DNA from: Thermoanaerobaculia bacterium
GTDB taxonomy: Bacteria; Acidobacteriota; Thermoanaerobaculia; Multivoradales; J023
Direction: 5' to 3'
Length of the DNA: 56,420 bases
Assembly: GCA_030431255.1 (NCBI GenBank)
Contig: JAUIJL010000038.1
Span: forward strand, 1-56,420
Shown here piece after piece: positions 36,935-43,374 of the stretch. Made by a program: the position numbers and the translations under genes. The number at the start of each line of letters is the position of its first letter. Position 1 is the first letter of the stretch. A model generated the notes under the pieces. The model saw only the letters and a program-made list of their open reading frames with translations, was not told the origin of the DNA and made no database searches.

Positions 36935-38779
36935 CTAGTTGGACCAGCTCGATGTATCTCCAGATTCGAAATCGTCGGAGAAGATAGCCCTGGAAAACGC
37001 GCGAAGCTTTAAATCATCAAGTATCGTTTCACCCGAGATACCCGAATCGTCGAAGAAGGTGAATCCCACAAAAGAATCGACGACACCATGCGTAACCGCA
37101 GCCCACGGGAGGACAATTGTCTCGTTGATCGAAGCCTCAACTCGATTGAGAGCTGGATCATATCTCAGGCGGACTTGATTCACTCCAGGTTGAGCTATTT
37201 CGAATGTCGAGCCTGAGCCGACGGTCTCTGAGAGACCATCGGCTAGGACAGACCAAGTCTCGTTCTGGTGAAGAAGGAGCCAGATCTGGCCGGTCTGATA
37301 GAGGCCCGATGTGGCAGTGCCGTTGAATCCGACCCCCACCCAGCCACTCCCTTCGAGATCGATAGCTGATTCCAGTTCCCAATAGCCCAATCCCGAGGAT
37401 TTGGTAGGGGTAGAAAAACCGGCAGCATAGATCCCGTCTACTCCTTGATTGGTAATTCGGCCGTCTATGAGCTTGAGTCCTGGGCTTCCTTGCCACTGCT
37501 GGTCTCCGATTTCAGTGTCGGTTCCAGAAAGGGAAGTCCCACTAGGACGAGCTGCGGTTTCTGAAAAGAGATCTTCGACAATGGAATCTGAAAGAACTGT
37601 GGTCAGAATCTCGATGCCCCAAAACGTGTTTCCACCTTGGGGCCAGGCAGGCACCGTCTCACAAACTTTGTCTGTCGAGCCGGAAAACAGCACCTTGCGG
37701 CCGTCTCTATCGACTAGCAGGGACGGCTGGATCCTTCCGGTCGCATTGGCACTGGGAATCGGCCGTACATTTGACTCAAGCTCGCGGACGCTCTCCATTG
37801 AGCTAGGCGTGACCTTTCTAGAGAGGAGGGTGCTGCCGAAATTCAACTCGTCCTCCGTGCACCCGGCCACGTCTTCCGTGCTCAACCAGTCTGCCCATAG
37901 GAAGTATTCGTCGTCTACCTTAGTCAGGCCCTGAACAATTGCGAAACCCCATACATTGTCGGGGATTGAATCGAAGGTTCCATCAGTATTAACCACGACC
38001 CACTTACCCCCGGACATGATTTCGGTCCTGAAGCCATTCGGTCGACTTACGTCAGGGAAAATCCGAATTCTACCGGTCCGATTATTTAGGGTTGCCGCAG
38101 TCCCCCAATTGAAGAAACCCCACCAATGATCTTCTTCGGAGATCAGAGCCGGTGAGGTCACCGAGTAGACCCGGCAGACAGGATCACAGATCTCCGACTG
38201 GTCAATCAACGGGAACTCAAGCGAAGGCCAAGTCCAATCGATTCCGTCGTCAGAAACGCCCAGAGTCCAAGCTCGAAAGTCACCATTCGCCCAATTGGTT
38301 CCAAAACGAACCCGCTGTGCGATCAGATAAAGCTTTCCATCGTGCTTTGACTGAATGACGGTGCCCATTTCTTGAACCCAGTTATCTGGCTCTGAGCAGC
38401 CCTGCTCAGGGCATTCGCACCGTGAAACTCTTTTTTCGACGGTAAAAGGCCCCTTGATTCCATCGAGTGTAGCTGCTCCCCGGAAAAGCACGATCTGATC
38501 GTGATAGCAGTGTTCCCAGGGCAATCCAGGGGAACCCTCGGGACCAGGTGCGTCGGTTTGCAAGTACAGGAAGATTTCGTCCTCCATCAGTATCGGTGTT
38601 GTTTGATAGAAGGTCCGGGTCAGAAGATTGTTGGGTTCGTCGGGAAAGACTGTCTCGGGGCTGACGACAACCCAAGGACCCTCCGCCTCTGGCGGAATAT
38701 CGGAAGCTGAGCCAATGGAGCAAAGTCCAACGCTTAAGAGTGAGAAGAGCAGGCCGATCATGATTGATGACTTCAACAT
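36935..38779 (-). CDS. Secreted beta-rich protein with FESGDTSSW C-terminal tail
   Basis: 614 aa. GGAGG lies 7 nt upstream of ATG 38779, and a signal peptide ends near IGSASD. Residues about 30-380 have repeated blade-like units with Asp/Trp (WTLGVSDDGIDWTWPS, HWWGFFNWGTAATL, EYFLWADWLSTEDVAG), resembling a five-bladed propeller of glycoside-hydrolase type, but no catalytic set could be assigned. Residues about 420-590 look like a concanavalin-type sandwich (GYWELESAIDLEGSGWVGVG). The last residues, IFSDDFESGDTSSWSN, match a tail I associate with many secreted proteins of acidobacterial and related genomes, which may be a surface or sorting tag. It lies upstream of the GT-C pair on the same strand. 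Confidence 0.7.
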   Translation of the reverse strand: MLKSSIMIGLLFSLLSVGLCSIGSASDIPPEAEGPWVVVSPETVFPDEPNNLLTRTFYQTTPILMEDEIFLYLQTDAPGPEGSPGLPWEHCYHDQIVLFRGAATLDGIKGPFTVEKRVSRCECPEQGCSEPDNWVQEMGTVIQSKHDGKLYLIAQRVRFGTNWANGDFRAWTLGVSDDGIDWTWPSLEFPLIDQSEICDPVCRVYSVTSPALISEEDHWWGFFNWGTAATLNNRTGRIRIFPDVSRPNGFRTEIMSGGKWVVVNTDGTFDSIPDNVWGFAIVQGLTKVDDEYFLWADWLSTEDVAGCTEDELNFGSTLLSRKVTPSSMESVRELESNVRPIPSANATGRIQPSLLVDRDGRKVLFSGSTDKVCETVPAWPQGGNTFWGIEILTTVLSDSIVEDLFSETAARPSGTSLSGTDTEIGDQQWQGSPGLKLIDGRITNQGVDGIYAAGFSTPTKSSGLGYWELESAIDLEGSGWVGVGFNGTATSGLYQTGQIWLLLHQNETWSVLADGLSETVGSGSTFEIAQPGVNQVRLRYDPALNRVEASINETIVLPWAAVTHGVVDSFVGFTFFDDSGISGETILDDLKLRAFSRAIFSDDFESGDTSSWSN

Positions 38780-38906
38780 GTGTGTCCCTCCATCGATTTT
38801 ATAGTTTGTAAGGTAATACTACACAAATTGAATTAATATTTCAATATCTGAGATGTAAATTCTCACTTTGACTGCCACAGAGGAGGGGAACGGTACAGGT
38901 TAGCTT
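38780..38906 (-). promoter_or_regulatory. AT-rich promoter region of the FESGDTSSW-tail gene
   Basis: The most AT-rich stretch of the window (about 38798-38866). It contains an inverted repeat, ATTGAA (38827-38832) and TTCAAT (38839-38844), separated by 6 bp, which could be an operator or part of the promoter. A transcription start could not be fixed. Confidence 0.4.
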
Positions 38907-38942
38907 GTGGAGAGGTAGCAGCCCATGCCGTAAGATCTCTGC

Positions 38943-39648
38943 ATGCCCGATCCTGAAACTCGGCACGATTCAGAAGACTCCGACAGCCGGGCTGCTCACC
39001 GGGAGGAGCTTCGGAGGCCTGCGCCTGGATCCAGCGAGCCGGCCCAGGGGACGGCTGAATCCCGGGACTCGGTTCAGTCGAACCCCCTCGACGACACCGA
39101 TACCCGTGATCGCGGAAGAGGTCTGCCTCCTCGCCAACACCGTTCCGAGGATCCGACCACCGAGCCTTTGGCGATCGGCTCGAGCCTGGGTCGATTTCGC
39201 CTTGAGAAGTTGATCGGCCAAGGAGGCATGGGTCGCGTCTACGAAGCCAGGGATCCTCGACTACGCCGCCAGGTAGCGATCAAAACCCTCCGTCTGCAGG
39301 ATCCGGCATCGGTCCACCGCTTCGTGCGTGAGGCCCGGCTCCAAGCCAGTGTCAACCATCCGGGAATCTGCCCGGTCTTTGAGGTCGGCGAGCACAAGGC
39401 CACGCCCTACATCGTCATGCAGCTCCTGCACGGCAAACCCCTGGACGAGGCGTCGGAGGGGCTGCATCTCGAACAAAAGCTGGTGCTCGTTCGCCGGGTC
39501 GCCGAAGCGGTGCACGAAGCCCACCGGGCGGGATTGATCCACCGCGATCTGAAGCCGTCGAATATCTTGGTCGAGTCGAACGGACCACGCCGTTGCATCC
39601 GAAAGTGTTGGATTTCGGGATCGCTCGTGCCGCGGGCGAGGCAGTGGC
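38943..39648 (+). pseudogene. Broken duplicate of the large Ser/Thr kinase gene (frameshift and truncation)
   Basis: It is nearly identical to the start of the intact kinase at 43375; homology covers about 38907-39648 against 43339-44046, and over the kinase core only a few bases differ. A single C is missing at 39585-39587 (GGACCACG instead of GGACCCACG), which shifts the frame just after HRDLKPSNILVES and destroys the DFG segment. The similarity ends abruptly inside the codons for 'AAGEA', exactly where one copy of the GAAATGCCTGGCAC element begins. Everything after the break, including APE, lobe C and all tail repeats, is lost. Glycine loop, Lys and HRD are present but the product cannot be active. 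The low divergence points to a recent duplication or gene conversion. Confidence 0.9.
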
Positions 39649-39665
39649 ACAGAAATGCCTGGCAC
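39645..39665 (+). repeat. RAYT-type repeat unit at the kinase break point
   Basis: TGGCAC-AGAAATGCC-TGGCAC forms the junction between the truncated kinase copy and unrelated DNA. The core AGAAATGCCTGGCAC is shared with the array at 43157, the in-gene copies at 44977 and the copies next to the transposase at 56148. Confidence 0.85.
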
Positions 39666-39741
39666 AGCGCCAGAGGACGGCGGCCCGTCGAGCCGTGCCG
39701 GGCAAGATGCCGGCTCCAACACGACGGGCCGAGCCGTCGAA

Positions 39742-40053
39742 TCAACGGTCTTCGATCGGGAAACAAGAACAGGTCGAGGTGAAGCTGCTGCACCGACCGA
39801 AATACCTAGGTCCGCAGGACCCACACGGCAGGTCGCACTGGACGTCAGACCCACAGGACACAACTCCGATAGAGCAACCCCCGAAATCCGCGCCGGTCTC
39901 ATCCGCCCAATCCCCGTATTCCAACGGAAAAACCCAAGACGAAAAATCGACTCCCGAAGGCTGAATCTCGACGACCGGACCCTCCGACTCCAAGGCAAGG
40001 ATCGAAGACACGACAAACATCAACACAAGGGCGAGCCAAAGCGACTTCTTCAT
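39742..40053 (-). CDS. Small secreted Cys-rich protein
   Basis: 103 aa. The start at ATG 40053 has GGAGA about 5 nt upstream and opens a strong signal peptide (MKKSLWLALVLMFVVSSILA). The mature part of about 80 residues has an acidic, aromatic first half and eight cysteines in the last 50 residues, in the order GGC, VSC, VQC, LPCGSC, GRC, STC, SC, which suggests disulfides or a metal site. No family was recognised. It lies 128 bp downstream of the sigma factor-kinase pair on the same strand and may be an output of that module. Beyond its end lie about 75 bp and then the repeat unit and the broken kinase. Confidence 0.7.
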   Translation of the reverse strand: MKKSLWLALVLMFVVSSILALESEGPVVEIQPSGVDFSSWVFPLEYGDWADETGADFGGCSIGVVSCGSDVQCDLPCGSCGPRYFGRCSSFTSTCSCFPIEDR

Positions 40054-40181
40054 AACATCTCCACACGTTTTGCACCGGACGGCTCCGGCGAGGCTCAGGG
40101 ATTCCTGGGCATGGGTTGGATAGGCCACCACACTGCGTGGGGCCGTCTATCCACGCCACCGTCGTTGACCCGAAAAGAACC

Positions 40182-42353
40182 TCAACTTTTTTCAGCTCGG
40201 CCTTTTCGGGACATTCGAGACCACCGGTCACGACAATCCTCCACCTCAGGTCCGGTCGAGCCCAAGGCGTCATAGATTTGCACCGCCTCGTCTAAGGCCT
40301 TCCGGGCCGGACCGCGACGGCCGTCTTCGATCAACGCCGGACCCAGAGCACATAGAGATTCCGCTAAATGGACGTGCCCACCACCCAAAACCGCGCGACG
40401 ACGACGCACCACATCCTGCATGCGGTGAATGCCTTCCGCGCGACGGCCCTGGGCCAACAGCCTCGCCGCCAGCACGTGGGCCACATAGAGAGTCCGCGGG
40501 TCGTCTTCCCCCCACTCTTGCAGGGCCGCTCCATAGGCCTCAAGCAACCGCCCTTCCGCCTCGGCCTTCCCCCGCTCCGCCAGCAACATCCCCAACAACA
40601 TCCGAGACTCGGCAAAAAGCGAGCGCGACTCCGGGGTGTCGACCCATTCGATCTCGCTCTCGACCGCCTTCCGATACATCCTTTCAGCCTCGGCGTATCG
40701 ATTCTGTCGATGGTAGGAACGTCCCAAGGAAAGGACCACCTCGAGACGCTTCACCTCGTCAGGCGAATCTTGTAGATGAAAACGGTCCAGCGCTCGACGC
40801 AGCACGGACTCGGCTTCCCGACTTCGCCCGGCAAAGGTCAACCCGTCGCCGAGCAAGACCTCGGCATCCACCAAGCGTTGATCCGCAGGCCCCAACGCGG
40901 ATCGATAAAGCTCGTAAGCCTGTTCCAACAGCTCGAGACTCTCTTCGGCTCGCCCCCGGTTGCCGTAAAGGCGACCGAGTGACTTGAGGATGCCCGCCTT
41001 CAGCAAGGGCGCGTCATCGAGACGCAGCCGCTCCAAGCTCGTCACCAGAAGCTCCTCCAGCGTCTTAGGAGACTCCGTTCCGGCCACATAAGGATCGAGC
41101 TCGGAAAAGAGACGGGTGACGGAATCGACGATCTCGACCCCTTTGTTACGCTCGTGCTCCAAACGGCGACGGGACTGCTCGCGGTCCACCACCACCCAGC
41201 CCACGGCCGTCAACATAACCAACGCCGCCGCAACAGCGCGGTATTGGCGCCGGACCAACTTGGTCAGCCGGTAGAGCCAACCACCGGCACGAGCACGCAC
41301 CGGCCGATTTTCAAGAAAGCGCTCTAAATCCTGGTAGAAAGCCTCCGCGGACGGATACCGCTGCACCGGATCCTTGCGCAAAGACTGAAGCACGATCGCG
41401 TCCAGATCTTTGGGTAGACCCGGGCAGTGATGGGACGGTGGTGGAGGATCTTGCTCTAGAACGGCCTTGAGCAGACTAAGTGGCTCGGTCACTTCCTCGA
41501 AGGGGCGCCGAGAGGTCAACAGCTCGTAAAGCACCACGCCACAACTGTAAATGTCGACGGACGTCGAGCTTTCCGCCATGGCCAGCTCTTCTGGCGCGGC
41601 ATATTCCGGCGTCAACATACGCTTACCGTCGAGGGTGACCGTTTTCGGTCGCAACGACTCCGGATCCAGCAGCTTGGAAATGCCGAAATCGAGAATCTTG
41701 GGGCGCCCGTCGTCGCCGACTAAGATATTCTCCGGCTTCAAGTCCCTGTGCACCACCAGCTTACGGTGGGCGTAGGCTAGGCCTGCCAGGACGCGGCTCA
41801 TCAACCGCACACACTCCACAGGATCGACGCGTCCCAGACGGCAATATTCCTTGATGCTCCATCCTTCAATCAGCTCCATGACCCAATAGGGACGATTGTC
41901 CTGGCCCAGTCCACCCCCGAGAATGCGGGCAATATTCGGATGCTCCAGCCCGGCTAGAATGTCCCCCTCTCGTTGAAATCGGCGCAAGACCTCCTGGTCC
42001 TCCACGCCGTAACTGAGCAGCTTGACGGCCACCGGCGGTGCTTCATCAGAGTCCGTCCGGCGGCCTCGAAAGACCCTTGACGTGCCCCCGCACCCCAGCT
42101 CTTCCTCAAGTCGATAAGGCCCCAGCTGGGTAGGGGTAGACGTCGGCTGAGCCGGGAACAGCTCGAAGACCGTCTGCTCCGCCTTCCACAATGCAGAGGA
42201 ACGAACCGCCAAGAGGCGTTCGACCTCACGCCGTAACGGAGCATCACAGCCTATTGCTTCGAGCCACGTCTCACGCTCGGACGCCGGCAGCTCCAGACAG
42301 TGGGCGAGCAACTCGTCGACCCGTCCTTGGTCGAGGTCGTATTCCGTGCTCAA
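40182..42353 (-). CDS. Membrane-anchored Ser/Thr protein kinase with TPR-like tail
   Basis: 723 aa from TTG 42353, chosen because the TTG overlaps the sigma factor stop as TTGA and the protein then begins normally (LSTEYDLDQGRVDELLAHCL); the open frame extends 31 codons further inside the sigma gene. N-terminal helical segment to about 75; kinase domain about 80-365 with loop GCGGTSRVF, K111, HRDLKPEN (D204), DFG (222-224) and AAPEE; one membrane helix at about 388-408; then a shorter array of TPR-like helices (about 430-700; AEESLELLEQAYELYRSALG). The P-loop has Cys-Gly-Gly-Thr-Ser instead of the usual GxGGMG. Sigma factor and kinase form an operon, as is typical for this subfamily. Confidence 0.92.
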   Translation of the reverse strand: MSTEYDLDQGRVDELLAHCLELPASERETWLEAIGCDAPLRREVERLLAVRSSALWKAEQTVFELFPAQPTSTPTQLGPYRLEEELGCGGTSRVFRGRRTDSDEAPPVAVKLLSYGVEDQEVLRRFQREGDILAGLEHPNIARILGGGLGQDNRPYWVMELIEGWSIKEYCRLGRVDPVECVRLMSRVLAGLAYAHRKLVVHRDLKPENILVGDDGRPKILDFGISKLLDPESLRPKTVTLDGKRMLTPEYAAPEELAMAESSTSVDIYSCGVVLYELLTSRRPFEEVTEPLSLLKAVLEQDPPPPSHHCPGLPKDLDAIVLQSLRKDPVQRYPSAEAFYQDLERFLENRPVRARAGGWLYRLTKLVRRQYRAVAAALVMLTAVGWVVVDREQSRRRLEHERNKGVEIVDSVTRLFSELDPYVAGTESPKTLEELLVTSLERLRLDDAPLLKAGILKSLGRLYGNRGRAEESLELLEQAYELYRSALGPADQRLVDAEVLLGDGLTFAGRSREAESVLRRALDRFHLQDSPDEVKRLEVVLSLGRSYHRQNRYAEAERMYRKAVESEIEWVDTPESRSLFAESRMLLGMLLAERGKAEAEGRLLEAYGAALQEWGEDDPRTLYVAHVLAARLLAQGRRAEGIHRMQDVVRRRRAVLGGGHVHLAESLCALGPALIEDGRRGPARKALDEAVQIYDALGSTGPEVEDCRDRWSRMSRKGRAEKS

Positions 42354-42982
42354 AACCGCTTCCCGTCGGCGCAGCCGACCGGAGACTCTTCTCTGGCCGG
42401 CACAGATTCCAAAGCCGCTGCCAGACGCCGGCGAGCAACGCTCCACAAACGCTCGACAGTGGCCAAGGACAAGCCAAGAGTCGAAGCGATCTCAGAAAGC
42501 GTCATACCGGCAAAAAATTTGAGCTCGACGACACGGCTCTGGCGCGAATCGTAGGCCTCCAGCCTGCGCAACACCTGGTCGACGATCACCACGGTCTCTA
42601 GATCGATCCCTTCAGCCTTCGGGTCAGTCTCCAATGCCTCCGCGGACATTTTCTCGACCTGCCCTCCCCGCTTCTGACGTCGCTGAGCATGGGCATGGTC
42701 TACCAGTAGGTCGCGCATGAGCTTCGACGCAAACGCAAAGAAATGACCTCGGCTGTCGAAACCACGCAACTTGGCGCCGACGAGCTTGATAAAGGCTTCG
42801 TGGATCACCTCGGTCGGCTGCAACGTGGAAAATCCGCCTTGCCGCAGATGGAAGTGAGCCAGTTTTCGCAGCTCCGGCAAAACGAGCGGTGTCAGCTCGT
42901 CCACGGACCCGTCGACACCAGCGACCCAACGTCTCAACAGCCGCGTTAGATCCGTTGGCTCGGACGAGCATTCCTGCACCAT
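42350..42982 (-). CDS. ECF-type sigma factor of the kinase-associated subfamily
   Basis: 210 aa. The start at ATG 42982 has AAGGAG 9 nt upstream. Region 2: LRKLAHFHLRQGGFSTLQPT, EVIHEAFIKLVG, FFAFASKLMRDLLVDHAHAQ; region 4: SRQSRVVELKFFAGM and the helix-turn-helix LSEIASTLGLSLATVERLWSVAR. The LQPTEVIHEA and LLVDHA blocks mark the same subfamily as the protein at 11605. The stop overlaps the kinase start (TTGA), so the two are made together. This matches the ECF/kinase pairing in which the kinase phosphorylates the sigma factor or its region; that mechanism is inferred here. Confidence 0.92.
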   Translation of the reverse strand: MVQECSSEPTDLTRLLRRWVAGVDGSVDELTPLVLPELRKLAHFHLRQGGFSTLQPTEVIHEAFIKLVGAKLRGFDSRGHFFAFASKLMRDLLVDHAHAQRRQKRGGQVEKMSAEALETDPKAEGIDLETVVIVDQVLRRLEAYDSRQSRVVELKFFAGMTLSEIASTLGLSLATVERLWSVARRRLAAALESVPAREESPVGCADGKRF

Positions 42983-43047
42983 GATCGTGCACTCCTTCCC
43001 CACAAGATGACTCTGATTCGTGGCGGATGATACACAGAAGCCGGGCA

Positions 43048-43156
43048 GCTCCACCAAATCGCGATTCTTCTTTGTGCCGGCACGGCACCCGCATGGGAGA
43101 CCTCACTGGCAGACCGGCCGGTCTTGGTTTACCTGCTGAATCAATGGATCGAGCGG
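43048..43156 (+). pseudogene. Fragment of a sugar nucleotidyltransferase gene
   Basis: The DNA aligns with the first 145 bp of the nucleotidyltransferase gene at 50742: TCGCGATTCTYCTTTGTGCC, then ACGGCACCCGCATGGG, then GACCGGCCGGT-like and TACCTGCTG. The start codon is lost, one base is missing in the GTRMG signature region (so the frame shifts), and about 36 bp in the middle are deleted. It ends exactly where the 18-bp array starts. It is a relic of a second copy, not a gene. Confidence 0.75.
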
Positions 43157-43250
43157 CACCACAGAAATGCCTGGCACCACAGAAGTGCCTGGCACCACAG
43201 AAATGCCTGGCACCACAGAAGTGCCTGGCACCACAGAAGTGCCTGGCACC
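43157..43250 (+). repeat. Perfect 18-bp tandem array, five units (RAYT-type repeat)
   Basis: Five units of CACCACAGAARTGCCTGG follow each other without gaps, plus a closing CACC. The only variation is A or G at one position (A, G, A, G, G). The core GTGCCTGGCAC is a palindrome around a central T. Because 18 is a multiple of three, all reading frames through it stay open; the repeated short peptides this gives in both strands are artefacts. Confidence 0.95.
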
Positions 43251-43256
43251 GCTATT

Positions 43257-43308
43257 GGGCACTGCTAGTGCCCGCCGAAGTGCACCGCCCGAAAGTATCG
43301 GGCGGTGC
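43257..43308. repeat. Two adjacent perfect hairpins next to the 18-bp array
   Basis: GGGCACT-GCT-AGTGCCC (43257-43273) is followed after 8 bp by GCACCGCCCGA-AAGTA-TCGGGCGGTGC (43282-43308), an 11-bp stem. They share GCAC/GTGC ends with the array. Such paired hairpins are the shape recognised by Y1/RAYT transposases. There is no T run, so termination is less likely. Confidence 0.7.
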
Positions 43309-43374
43309 CGCTGTCGGGCGAAGTGTTAGACACAGGCAGTGGAGAGGCAGCAGACCATGCCGTAAGATCTCTCC

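Noticed and set aside
39649-39782. Continuation of the plus-strand kinase frame beyond the break point
   Set aside because: After the frameshift and the repeat, the codons are antisense to the Cys-rich gene and encode a basic, structureless tail.
43157-43250. TGGCAC in each repeat unit as a sigma-54 -24 element
   Set aside because: The -12 part does not fit: 10 bp after the GG there is no GC in the right place in the array units, unlike the two elements at 47672 and 47869.
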